Shown: positions 25,366-33,953 of the stretch, piece after piece | Layout: every line of letters begins with the position of its first letter | Position numbering within the stretch: the stretch's first letter is position 1 | Assembly (NCBI RefSeq): GCF_021390595.1 | Contig: NZ_JAJEJR010000002.1 | Span: 806,001-870,000 of the forward strand | Reading direction: 5' to 3' | Source: Paraburkholderia sp. HP33-1 | Lineage (GTDB): Bacteria; Pseudomonadota; Gammaproteobacteria; Burkholderiales; Burkholderiaceae | Length of the DNA stretch: 64,000 nucleotides | Translations under genes and position numbers: made by a program | Notes under the pieces: model-generated | The model's input: only the letters and a program-made list of their open reading frames with translations | The model's database searches: none | What the model was told of the DNA's origin: nothing

Positions 25366-26136
25366 CTATTCCTCCGCTTCGCCTCGTCGTTTCAGCAGGT
25401 AAGTATCCATGATCCAGCCATGCCGCTCGCGTGCATCGGCGCGGATACGCTCGATTTGATCCACCACGTCACACAGTTTGCCCGCCAGCAGGATTTCGTC
25501 TGGCGTGCCGACGTATGCGCCCCAGTAAATGTCCAGATCCTCGTTGCAGAGTTGCCGGAAAGCGTTCTGCGCATCGAGCATGACGACGACGCTATCCACA
25601 TTGTCCGGGAAACCCTCCGCGATACGCCGTCCGTTCGTGATCGCGATCGACTGGCCAATCTCGTTCAACGCGATCCGGTGTTTCGCCGCAAGCGCCTGCA
25701 CGCTGCTGATTCCCGGAATGACCTCGTACTCGAACTCATGCCGGCCGCCGCGCGAGATCGCACCGATGATCCGCACCGTGCTGTCGTATAGCGACGGATC
25801 GCCCCACACGAGAAAAGCGCCGCATTCGCCGTCTGACAGCTCTTGCGCAATCAGACGCTCGAAAACCCGCTGCTTTTCCTGATTGAGTTCCCGGACGGCT
25901 GCAATGTAATCGCGCTCGTCACGTTTGCGTTCGGGACTCGTCGTCTGCACGATCCGGTAGGCCCGGTCCTTCACATAGCGCTCGATAATTTCCTTGCGCC
26001 ATGCAATGAGCTTTCGTTTCGGCAGGCCTTTGTCCATGACGAAAAAGACGTCGACCTGATTGAGCGCATTGACCGCCTGAATGGTCACGTACTCGGGGTT
26101 TCCCGCGCCTATGCCGATAATCAGTATCCGTTTCAA
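25366..26136 (-). CDS. cobF: Precorrin-6A synthase (deacetylating) CobF
   Basis: A 256-aa SAM-dependent tetrapyrrole methylase that adds the C1 methyl and releases acetate during ring contraction in aerobic cobalamin synthesis. Motifs: GIGAGNPEYVTIQAVNAL (SAM-site glycine loop), LVWGDPSLYDST, VIPGISSVQALAA. It is an isolated cob gene here, convergent to the nitroreductase; the rest of the aerobic corrin pathway must lie elsewhere. Confidence 0.9.
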   Translation of the reverse strand: MKRILIIGIGAGNPEYVTIQAVNALNQVDVFFVMDKGLPKRKLIAWRKEIIERYVKDRAYRIVQTTSPERKRDERDYIAAVRELNQEKQRVFERLIAQELSDGECGAFLVWGDPSLYDSTVRIIGAISRGGRHEFEYEVIPGISSVQALAAKHRIALNEIGQSIAITNGRRIAEGFPDNVDSVVVMLDAQNAFRQLCNEDLDIYWGAYVGTPDEILLAGKLCDVVDQIERIRADARERHGWIMDTYLLKRRGEAEE

Positions 26137-26178
26137 CGATCAACTCCGAACGACGCACCAGCGGCTCGACGTCAAAAC

Positions 26179-27165
26179 CTACGTCTCCCGCTTGCTGCGC
26201 CCATACAGCAGCAACATCGCCGCGATCACCACGCCGTAGATGATCTGACGCCCGGCCTCCGGCATCTGCGCGACCGAGAGGATCGACTGCAGCAGCGTGA
26301 TGAGGATCGCGCCGGCGACGGTGCCGAGGTACGAACCCCGTCCGCCCAGAATCGACGTGCCGCCGAGTACGACTGCCGCGATCGCCGGCAACAGGTAGGC
26401 ATCGCCCATCGACTGCGCCGCCTTCGACGCATAACCCGCGAGCAATACGCCACCAAACGCGGCGAACCCGCTGCAAACGGCAAACGCGGCCACGGTCACG
26501 AGTCGCGTATTGATGCCGGAAAGATACGCCGCGCGTTCGGTGTTGCCGATCGCGTACAGCGTCCTGCCGAAGGTCGTGCGCGACAGCAGGAATATCGTGG
26601 CGCCGCCGATCACCACCCACAGCGCGACGGCATTCGGCACGCCCGGTACGAGCCAGCCCGCCGCGAGCCAGCGCATCACCTCGGGCGCGGAATCCTGCGG
26701 CGACGATCCTCCGGTATAGACGATCATGATGCCTTGCGCGACCGCATTGGTCGCGAGCGTCGCGATCATCGACGGGATGCGCAGCAGCGCAACGAGGATG
26801 CCGTTGACGATGCCGATCAGCACGCCGCAACCGATCCCGACCGGAATCGCGAGAATGCGCCCGAGTTCGCCGTGCCCCGCGACCGCGCACGCCATCATCG
26901 CGCCGACGGTGATCGTCCACGGCAGCGACAGGTCGATGTGGCCGAGCAGGATCACCATCATCAGGCCGGTCGCAATGATGCCGAGGAATGCGCCGACCTT
27001 CAGCTGCAGCAGGATGTATTCCGGCGACGTGAAGTTGCGCGAAAACATCCCGCCGACGAGCAGCAGCGCGACGATGCACGCGAACGCGATCACGATCGGT
27101 TTGTCGATTCTGCGCGTGAGCCTCGACACGAACGTGGTCCGGCTGGTTGCGGAAGCGTGGCTCAT
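26179..27165 (-). CDS. Sugar ABC transporter permease (RbsC-like), second copy
   Basis: A 328-aa inner-membrane permease with about nine helices; GGTSILGGRGSYLGTVAGAILI is the ABC-contact motif of ribose/xylose-type permeases, and GHIDLSLPWTITVGAMMACAVA matches the family helix 3-4 block. The start ATG at 27165 overlaps the stop of the preceding permease (ATGA). Together the two form the heterodimeric channel of the transporter encoded at 26179-30865. Confidence 0.92.
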   Translation of the reverse strand: MSHASATSRTTFVSRLTRRIDKPIVIAFACIVALLLVGGMFSRNFTSPEYILLQLKVGAFLGIIATGLMMVILLGHIDLSLPWTITVGAMMACAVAGHGELGRILAIPVGIGCGVLIGIVNGILVALLRIPSMIATLATNAVAQGIMIVYTGGSSPQDSAPEVMRWLAAGWLVPGVPNAVALWVVIGGATIFLLSRTTFGRTLYAIGNTERAAYLSGINTRLVTVAAFAVCSGFAAFGGVLLAGYASKAAQSMGDAYLLPAIAAVVLGGTSILGGRGSYLGTVAGAILITLLQSILSVAQMPEAGRQIIYGVVIAAMLLLYGRSKRET

Positions 27166-28142
27166 TGAAACCACTCCAGACGGTTGCGCACCCTGAACAA
27201 CCCGGCCGCGCCGATCGCGACGGCAAGCAGAAGAATCACGCCCTGGAATAGCGGCTGCCACAGCGCATCGACGTTGAACACGAACAGCAGATCGCCGATG
27301 GAACGGAACGCGAATGCGCCGAAGACCGCGCCGATCGCGGTGCCTTTGCCGCCGAGCAGCGACACGCCGCCGATCACGACCGCGGCGATCGAAAACAGCG
27401 TGTACGAGTTCGCGCTGCCGAGGCTCGCTTCGCCGGTGTCGGTGAAGAACGTCAGAAACAGGCCGCCGATTGCGGCGAGCAGGCCGGCCAGCGTATAGCT
27501 CGCAAACTTCGCGCGGCGGATCGGCATGCCGGACAGGAAAGCCGCGGGTTCGGACGACCCGGTCGCGTACGCCGCGCGCCCGAGCGCCGAGCGTTTGAAA
27601 GGAATCCAGATGATCACGATCGCTGCGAGCAGAATCAGCAAGCTCGCCGGCAGGACGCCGGCGACCTTGCCCGTCAGTGCGTCGGCCAGAGCCTCGTTGA
27701 TCGATCCGCCGGGCACAGGGCGCAGCAGCAGCGCCAGTCCGTAGTAGACGGCGCCTGTCGCTATCGTCGTCACGATCGGCTGCAGCCGGCCGAAAATGAT
27801 GATCACGCCGTTCAGCGCGCCGCACAGCGCGCCCACCGCGAGCACACCGGCGATGCCGAGCGCGCTGTGCAGCGTGTCGCCCGTGACGATCCACGAGCCA
27901 ACACAATTCGTCAGCACCAGCGTCGTGCCGATCGACAGGTCGATGCCGGCGGTCAGCACCACGAGCGCCTGCGCCATCGAGACGAGTGCGAGCAGTACCG
28001 CTTTGTTCGCTGCCGTCTGAAACACGTTGGCCGACAACGCCGACGGATAGTTGAACAGATAGATCGCGAACATCAGCACGAACAGGCCGAACGCGAACAC
28101 CGCCCCGCGATTCTCCGCATACCAGTAACGCAGCCCGCTCAT
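27162..28142 (-). CDS. Sugar ABC transporter permease (RbsC-like), first copy
   Basis: A 326-aa ribose-type permease with about ten hydrophobic segments. GIDLSIGTTLVLTNCVGSW and GGVSLLGGKGTAIGAVFGAFAF are family signatures. It overlaps the ATPase gene by four bases at its start and the second permease at its end, so the operon order is binding protein, ATPase, permease, permease. Confidence 0.92.
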   Translation of the reverse strand: MSGLRYWYAENRGAVFAFGLFVLMFAIYLFNYPSALSANVFQTAANKAVLLALVSMAQALVVLTAGIDLSIGTTLVLTNCVGSWIVTGDTLHSALGIAGVLAVGALCGALNGVIIIFGRLQPIVTTIATGAVYYGLALLLRPVPGGSINEALADALTGKVAGVLPASLLILLAAIVIIWIPFKRSALGRAAYATGSSEPAAFLSGMPIRRAKFASYTLAGLLAAIGGLFLTFFTDTGEASLGSANSYTLFSIAAVVIGGVSLLGGKGTAIGAVFGAFAFRSIGDLLFVFNVDALWQPLFQGVILLLAVAIGAAGLFRVRNRLEWFQ

Positions 28143-29701
28143 AGCGCGACTCCCGTGGAAGGCGAAATCTGTCCGACGGGCAGGTCGAGAGCACTGGCAA
28201 TCAGGTTCTGCTCGGTGATCGCCGGGCCGACGAGTTCCTTCTTGATCCTGCCTTCGTACAGTACGAGCACACGGTCGCAGCAGCCGATCAGCTCGTCATA
28301 GTCGGTCGAATAGAACAGAACCGCGGCGCCTTCATCGGCGAGGCGCCTGAGCAGCTGATAAAGCTCCTGCTTGGTGCCGACGTCGATACCGCGCGTCGGG
28401 TCGCTGAGCAGCAGGATCCTCGGCTGCCGGGCCAGCCACTTCGCGATGACCACCTTCTGCTGGTTGCCGCCCGACAGCGAGCCCACGGGCGCGTCGACGC
28501 TGAACGACTTGATCGCAAGCAGCTCCATCATCCGCTCGACGAGCGACTGCTGGCGGTCGCGATCGATGACGCCGGCGGTGGACATGCGATCGAGCGCGGC
28601 AAACGACAGGTTCTCGCGTACTGACATCGGCAGCATCAAGCCTTCGGTCTTGCGGTCCTCCGGTATCAGCGCCATACCGATTCCGTTGGCGCGCGCGGCC
28701 GTCGGACTCCCGATCGACACGGCCTTGCCGTCGATCTCGATCTTGCCAGTGCCACCGCGCAACACGCCGAACAGCGCGAGCAGCAGTTCGCGCTGGCCCT
28801 GTCCGTCGAGGCCGCCCAGCCCGAGGATTTCACCAGGCTGCAATGAAAAGCTGATGCCCCGCAGCGTGTCGCTCCACGCGAGATCATGACAGGCGAGAAC
28901 CGGGGCGGTGGTGGGGCCGTCCGCCGGTTTGGCCGCGGGTTTGGCAGGAAACGCATGCTGGTACTTCCGGCCGATCATCATTTCGACGACCTCATTGTCG
29001 GAGCGCGTGCCCGCCTCGAAGCTCATCACATGACGACCGTTCCGGTAGACCGTACATTCGTCCGCGAGCGCCTTCACCTCGTGCATGCGGTGCGAGATGA
29101 ACAGCAGCGCGAGCCCCTCTTCGCGCAGGCGCTTGAGCACCTCGATCACGCGCGCGACGTCGGCCGCGGTCAGCGCCGAGGTGGCTTCGTCGAGGATCAG
29201 AATGCGCGGCGCGTGTGCCAGGCCCTTCGCGAGCTCGACCATCTGCTGGCGCGACAGCGGCAGGTCGCGGACTTTCGCGAGCGGATTGATGTCGGCGGCG
29301 CCCGCTCGCGCGAGCGCCTCCTCGGCCTGACGGCGCTGGGCCCGCCGGTCGATCATCCCGAAACGTCGCGGCGGGTTCGAAGCGAAGATGTTGTCCGCCA
29401 CGCTCAAGTCGGGGATCAGCGACAACTCCTGATACACGCAGACAATGCCGTCCGCGTTCGCCTCGGCGGGCGACGCGAACGAGACCTCCCGGCCATCGAG
29501 GTGCATCGTCCCTTCGTCCGGCTGCACGACGCCGGACATCACCTTCAGCAACGTGGACTTGCCCGCGCCGTTCTCGCCGAGGATCGCGTGAATGCGGCCC
29601 TTGCAAACTTTGAGTTCGGCGTGATCGAGCGCGACGGCGCCGCCGTAGCTTTTCGACACGCCGGACATCTGAAAGAACGGCTGCTCCGCATCCTGCCGCA
29701 T
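28139..29701 (-). CDS. Sugar ABC transporter ATPase with two nucleotide-binding domains (RbsA-like)
   Basis: A 520-aa double ATPase. The first domain has Walker A GENGAGKST (about residues 43-51), signature-like LPLSRQQMVELAKGL and Walker B ILILDEATSAL. The second has a degenerate Walker A (GLGGLDGQGQRELL) and the signature LSGGNQQKVVIAKWL, as usual for RbsA/MglA/XylG. The C-terminal Walker B reads ILLLSDPTRGIDVG with Ser before the Asp and Pro in place of the catalytic Glu, again family-typical. Substrate cannot be told. Confidence 0.94.
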   Translation of the reverse strand: MRQDAEQPFFQMSGVSKSYGGAVALDHAELKVCKGRIHAILGENGAGKSTLLKVMSGVVQPDEGTMHLDGREVSFASPAEANADGIVCVYQELSLIPDLSVADNIFASNPPRRFGMIDRRAQRRQAEEALARAGAADINPLAKVRDLPLSRQQMVELAKGLAHAPRILILDEATSALTAADVARVIEVLKRLREEGLALLFISHRMHEVKALADECTVYRNGRHVMSFEAGTRSDNEVVEMMIGRKYQHAFPAKPAAKPADGPTTAPVLACHDLAWSDTLRGISFSLQPGEILGLGGLDGQGQRELLLALFGVLRGGTGKIEIDGKAVSIGSPTAARANGIGMALIPEDRKTEGLMLPMSVRENLSFAALDRMSTAGVIDRDRQQSLVERMMELLAIKSFSVDAPVGSLSGGNQQKVVIAKWLARQPRILLLSDPTRGIDVGTKQELYQLLRRLADEGAAVLFYSTDYDELIGCCDRVLVLYEGRIKKELVGPAITEQNLIASALDLPVGQISPSTGVAL

Positions 29702-29737
29702 GCTTCGTCTCCCGTCACAGCGCCGATCATCATCCGA

Positions 29738-30865
29738 TCACTGGTTGCCCTGGCTCTGCTTCATGATTTCCTGCGCAGAGAAATTGATGCCGCAAGTCGG
29801 AAACGAGTTGCCGACGAAAAAGTTGTCGGAGTCGTTCGGGAAATAGTTGACGCCCGCCTTCAGCATCGAATCGTCGGTGACGTCGAGCGGCAGCTTGATC
29901 GCGACGGGAATCGTCTGGCCGTCCAGCGCGGCGAGTGCCGTCTTGATCGCCACGGCGACCTGCGCGGGACCGGTGCCCGCCGACGTGCACTTCAGGCCTT
30001 GGGCTCCATACTGCGCGCAGAACTTGCGAAAGCCGTTCTCCGTCTCGCCGCCGAAAGGCACGAACGGATGTTTCGCATCGATCATCGCGCGCACGACCCC
30101 CGTGTCGCCGCCTTGCGCGGAAATTCCATCGAAATGACCCTGCACGGCAATTGCGTCGGCGGCGGCCTTTTGCGCGACCCCGTCGTCCCACTTGCCGTAG
30201 ACCTGGACGACGGTCCACTTCTTGCCGCTGTCGTCCAACGTTTTCAGGAAACCATTGTGCCGGTCAGTGTCGACCGATGTACCCGCCACCCCGCGAACCT
30301 CGAGCACCTTGCCTCCGTTCGACAGATGGCTCGCGAGCCACTTGGCCCACAGCACGCCGAGCCCGTACTGGTCGACGTTGACGTTGATCGCGTCTTCGGT
30401 GTCGAGCGTGTTGTCGAAAGCGATCAGCACGACGCCGGCATTTTTCGCGCGGCGGATCGCGGGGCCGAATGAGGAGGGATTCTGCGCGTTCACGATGACC
30501 GCGTCATAGCCGGCATCGATGAAGTTGTTGACGGCCGAGATCTGCGCCGGAACGTCCTCGCCGGTCGAGACGACCTTGAATTCCTTGAGCTTGGCGGCGA
30601 TGGCCGGTTGCGCCGTGTAGGCCTTGGCCGTCTTGATCATCTGGATACGCCAGGTGTTGGCGATATAGCCGTTCACGAGTGCGATCCGGTAGGGCCCGTT
30701 CTTCTTCGGATACTTGATGAACTTCGTGTCGCTCTTCCAGGGGACCATGCATGTAGGATCGCTGGACGGTCCGGAAACGAACGAAACCTGCGCGAAAGCC
30801 GCGCTTGCGCACAGCGCCAATGACGCGGTCGCCGCCGCTCGAAGCACCTGGATTCCTGAAAGCAT
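29738..30865 (-). CDS. Periplasmic sugar-binding protein of the ABC transporter
   Basis: A 375-aa Peripla_BP_4-type binding protein. The start at 30865 has AAAGGAG six bases upstream and gives a clean signal peptide (MLSGIQVLRAAATASLALCASAAFAQ, cut after AFA). Core motifs of the ribose-binding family: RIALVNGYIANTWR, VVSTGEDVPAQISAVNNFIDAGYDAVIVNAQNP, VLIAFDNTLD. Two cysteines in the N-terminal insert (PTCMVPW) and near the C-terminus (FPTCGINF) could form a disulfide. It is the first gene of the operon and divergent from the GntR gene. No sugar enzymes flank the operon, so the ligand is unknown. Confidence 0.9.
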   Translation of the reverse strand: MLSGIQVLRAAATASLALCASAAFAQVSFVSGPSSDPTCMVPWKSDTKFIKYPKKNGPYRIALVNGYIANTWRIQMIKTAKAYTAQPAIAAKLKEFKVVSTGEDVPAQISAVNNFIDAGYDAVIVNAQNPSSFGPAIRRAKNAGVVLIAFDNTLDTEDAINVNVDQYGLGVLWAKWLASHLSNGGKVLEVRGVAGTSVDTDRHNGFLKTLDDSGKKWTVVQVYGKWDDGVAQKAAADAIAVQGHFDGISAQGGDTGVVRAMIDAKHPFVPFGGETENGFRKFCAQYGAQGLKCTSAGTGPAQVAVAIKTALAALDGQTIPVAIKLPLDVTDDSMLKAGVNYFPNDSDNFFVGNSFPTCGINFSAQEIMKQSQGNQ

Positions 30866-31077
30866 GTCGTCTCCTTTATGTTGGATTGAACTTACCGATT
30901 GCCGGCGCACAGGGCGGTCGTGGATCACCGGAATCTGTGCGTGAAGCAGGGAATCTTGCGGAATGTGCTGCAGCGGGGCTGGCTCGGACTCGCCGAAGCA
31001 GTGGAATGACCTCTTCAAAGGCGCCGCCTGGAAGCGAAACGAAGGGTCTGCGCGAACGTCTTCACGTCTGACAGTAC

Positions 31078-31221
31078 TGGCATACCAATGTGCGCGCGAT
31101 AGTGGTTTACCACGGCGTCACGGACGGCCTCGAGCGGGCTGAAACCCCCGCCAGGTCGACGCGATGGCCAAAGGCTGGGGGCGCCGGACCGGGACAGCGT
31201 GCCCCGGCAACTGGTGTACCA
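31078..31221. promoter_or_regulatory. Three GntR/FadR-type operator palindromes between transporter and regulator
   Basis: TGGCATACCA (31078-31087), TGGTTTACCA (31103-31112, inside the longer GTGGT-TT-ACCAC) and TGGTGTACCA (31212-31221) share the consensus TGGYNTACCA, which fits the T-N-G-T/A-C-N-A pattern known for FadR-subfamily GntR regulators. They sit in the 413-bp divergent promoter region; the last is 57 bases before the gntR start. The rest of 30866-31278 holds no gene. Confidence 0.62.
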
Positions 31222-31278
31222 TTCTCGCGAACTCGAGCCACCGCTCCCTGGCGGCTTCGACGCTTTCGAGACTCCCGG

Positions 31279-32007
31279 ATGGCCGATCTTTCGCACACGT
31301 TAGCCGGCCGCGCCGCCGATGCGGACGCGACCGACCGTTCCTATGTCGGGCTCGCGAAACAGATCCACGACCTGATCGCGGCTGGCGACTTCGGGCCGGG
31401 TGCGCGCCTGCCTTCCGAGCGCACGCTAGCCGAGCGTTTTGGCGTGAGCCGCACGCAGGTGAGGGAGGCGATCATCGCGCTGGAAGTGCAGGGCGTGGTT
31501 GAGGTCCGTGTTGGGTCGGGCATCTATGTGGCCGAAGCAGCGCAGGCGCGCTCCGCCATGTTCAGACTGCCGAGCGGACTGGGCCCGATCGAGACGCTGC
31601 GCGCGCGGTCGGTGATCGAAAGCGGGATCGCGGCGCTCGCTGCTACCGAACGCAAAGATTCGGACCTCGACCGGCTCTTCGCCGCGTTGCGCGCAATGTG
31701 CGAAAACATGGAGGACAAGGCTGCGAACGAGGCCGCTGACCGCGATTTTCATCTGGCGATTGCGCGCGCGACGGGAAACGAAATGCTCGTGCTCGTGGTG
31801 ACCGCGATATGGGACAACTCCCGCGCCGACCCGTTGTGGAAAAAGATCGAGGAGCACTTCCATACTCCCGCGTTGCGGGCGGCTTCACAGGACGACCATC
31901 AGCGCATCTTTGCGGCGATCATGGCCCGGGACGCGAGCGCTGCGCGCACGGCGATGCAGGCGCATCTTGCGCGCGTAATCGGTGAGTTCACGCAGGCCTG
32001 GCGTTAG
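31279..32007 (+). CDS. GntR-family regulator (FadR subfamily, FCD domain)
   Basis: A 242-aa regulator with a winged helix at about residues 20-80 (QIHDLIAAGDFGPGARLPSERTLAERFGVSRTQVREAIIALEVQGVVEVRVGSGIYV) and an FCD effector domain from about 100. Asp and His of the FCD metal site can be seen in DRDFHLAIARATGN and in the C-terminal DDHQRIFAAI. Start ATG 31279 begins just before the HTH; a longer open frame upstream runs through the operator region. Divergent from the sugar ABC operon, which it probably represses in the absence of ligand. Confidence 0.9.
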   Translation: MADLSHTLAGRAADADATDRSYVGLAKQIHDLIAAGDFGPGARLPSERTLAERFGVSRTQVREAIIALEVQGVVEVRVGSGIYVAEAAQARSAMFRLPSGLGPIETLRARSVIESGIAALAATERKDSDLDRLFAALRAMCENMEDKAANEAADRDFHLAIARATGNEMLVLVVTAIWDNSRADPLWKKIEEHFHTPALRAASQDDHQRIFAAIMARDASAARTAMQAHLARVIGEFTQAWR

Positions 32008-32023
32008 CTCATGTTCCGGCTGT

Positions 32024-32353
32024 CTATGCGGGTGTAAAAACGATGGCGCCATGCTCGGCAACCTGCGCGAAGGTCCGAACGAAACGGTAGGTCTGTCCAT
32101 CAATGACCAATTCGTTCAGTCCCGAGCGCGTGGACTCCAGAATGGCGTGGACCACCGCGTTCCGAATGGCCGCGCAGCTTATCAAGTCTGCATCCGGCTC
32201 GCCGGGTTCACCCAGGTAGACATCGCTCTTTTCGCCTTGAGAGCGAACCAGAATCAGGCTCTTTCCCTGGTCTAGCGAAAGCTCCAGATATTCTGAAAGT
32301 GTCGACGCCGCCTCTGTGGCTGTATCGAGAGGATCGCGAGAGGGCGAATTCAT
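32024..32353 (-). CDS. Hypothetical protein, paralogue of the protein at 36463-36765
   Basis: A 109-aa protein of unknown family. STLSEYLELSLD at about residues 20-31 and the C-terminal IDGQTYRFVRTF...GAIVFTP are nearly repeated in the 100-aa protein encoded at 36463-36765 (STLAEYLELSLD; IDGQKYRFIRSF...GAIVFSP), so the two are paralogues. No signal peptide or membrane segment. It lies 60 bases behind the 435-aa hypothetical gene on the same strand and is probably co-transcribed with it. ATG 32395 is a possible earlier start. Confidence 0.65.
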   Translation of the reverse strand: MNSPSRDPLDTATEAASTLSEYLELSLDQGKSLILVRSQGEKSDVYLGEPGEPDADLISCAAIRNAVVHAILESTRSGLNELVIDGQTYRFVRTFAQVAEHGAIVFTPA

Positions 32354-32413
32354 AAGTGGCCTTTGTAGTTGTGCAAGGCAAAGGTGACAAGGCATGGCTC
32401 ACCGCGAAGGTGA

Positions 32414-33721
32414 TCAGTCCGGTAACTTCCCGGGCGCGCCATCCAGAATGCGAAGCTTGTCGTCGATCTCGCGAAGAGGGTGACCCGCCGCGCGAAGCTC
32501 GTTGACGAGCCGATGCGCAGTTGCGCGACACTGGGCAAGCGTCTCGTGCAGTCGCGGTTCGCTTTGCAGGCCGGTCACTGCCTTTTCCAGTTCGGGGGCG
32601 GACTCGCTCAGCAGGGCAGGAACGACCTCTTCCGGCGGAATCGCGGACCCGTGACCCAACAGCTGGGCGGTCCAGTGGCATTCATACAGCAACGTCCGTC
32701 GCTTGGCCCGTTTCGCTTCTTCCTGCTCCAGGGTGGCGAGACTGTGCGGGTTCTTGTGAATCGAAGCGCGCCAGGTCGCGAGAATGTCGGTGCGCAATTT
32801 TCCAATGGCCTCTGCGAGGGACGTGCTCTGTCCGCCGGCGACGAGGCGGCGTTCATCGAGTCTGTCGACGTGGTCCCGGTATCCTTCGAGAAAGGACTGC
32901 CAGTTCAGCGGCAGTTCGGTCGTCCCGGAGAACGAGCGGCTAGTCTCATTGAGCGCGCTCCTGATGTCCTGAAGCGACTGGGCATCGGCAAGACGTGCTT
33001 CAAAGACCTCGTGGGCCGTCACCATCTGGCGATGCAGCGAAAATAGCGGATTGTTGTGACGTCGTTGCAGATGGCGCTCGGCGGCGCCGGGATGAGCGCT
33101 CCACTTCCAGTCGGGCAGCGATTTTGCGTCAAAGTCGACCGCGTCGATCATCGGCCGGAAGATCGACAGTCCCTCCTCGGTTGCATGGCGAAAACAATCG
33201 GCCAGCTTGAAGTCGTTACCTTGCAGACTGGAGCCCTCGCTTCCGGCATAAGGCGAGTCCGGTGCGAGCCGGAGCAAGCCCGTAGCCAGGAAAAACTCTG
33301 TCGGTAGCTCCACGGACAGACTCTCCAGCCGAAAGGTGGACTGTTGAGCGGAAAGGCCCTCGACAGAATGCGCGAGGCGGTTTTCGAGTTCGAGGAGCGC
33401 GTCGATCCTGTCGCCGGATGATGCCTGCATTGCGTCGGCCAGCAGGCAAAAAGATTCACGCACCATTTTTGCCGCGATAGAGCCGTGCTTCTCGGCAAAA
33501 AGCCAGAACCAGAGGGCAAGCTGATATCCCCGGACCCCGTTGCGGGCAAGCGCTTCGACATCGGGGGGGAAGGTAATCCCCGGTGCGGCCCAGTTCGCAA
33601 ATGGTGCCGAGTCGCTGTTCAGGTACATATCCAGAAGCTGTTTTAACGACTCGTGCGTACCGCTCGGCCAGTTGCGCGTGTCGTCCTGCTGCTTCTCGGT
33701 TTTCCAAAGTTTCCAGGCCAT
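32414..33721 (-). CDS. Hypothetical protein of 435 aa, helical and cytoplasmic
   Basis: I recognise no family. ATG 33721 (MAWKLWKTEKQQ) has GAGG seven bases upstream; an extension of the frame to 33880 lacks a ribosome site. The protein is rich in charged residues and Leu, with long amphipathic helical stretches and no membrane segment or signal sequence. A Gln/Glu/Ala-rich part near residue 330-390 (LEQEEAKRAKRRTLLYE) may be coiled coil. It leads a two-gene unit with the 109-aa protein at 32024-32353. Confidence 0.7.
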   Translation of the reverse strand: MAWKLWKTEKQQDDTRNWPSGTHESLKQLLDMYLNSDSAPFANWAAPGITFPPDVEALARNGVRGYQLALWFWLFAEKHGSIAAKMVRESFCLLADAMQASSGDRIDALLELENRLAHSVEGLSAQQSTFRLESLSVELPTEFFLATGLLRLAPDSPYAGSEGSSLQGNDFKLADCFRHATEEGLSIFRPMIDAVDFDAKSLPDWKWSAHPGAAERHLQRRHNNPLFSLHRQMVTAHEVFEARLADAQSLQDIRSALNETSRSFSGTTELPLNWQSFLEGYRDHVDRLDERRLVAGGQSTSLAEAIGKLRTDILATWRASIHKNPHSLATLEQEEAKRAKRRTLLYECHWTAQLLGHGSAIPPEEVVPALLSESAPELEKAVTGLQSEPRLHETLAQCRATAHRLVNELRAAGHPLREIDDKLRILDGAPGKLPD

Positions 33722-33953
33722 CTGGGACCTCGCAAAGATGTGCGGGATACACCTTGGCAAGGATACTTGCACACTCGGTGGGGAGCGTAAACTGCCGGAT
33801 GACCTCGCGGCCCGGCGGCGTTCGTAGCGGCGCAAAACGCAATGAGGGTCAATCAGTATTGGATCGATTCTTGCCGCCATGATTCAGGCTTTCTCCGCCT
33901 GCTCCCGGGCTGCTCCGGGACGCAGGCGTTGCGCCGTTGCGCGCCCCGTGGAT

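Noticed and set aside
25843..30472. Long plus-strand frames (441 and 528 codons) opposite the sugar ABC operon
   Set aside because: Arg/Asp/His-rich shadows of intact minus-strand transporter genes.
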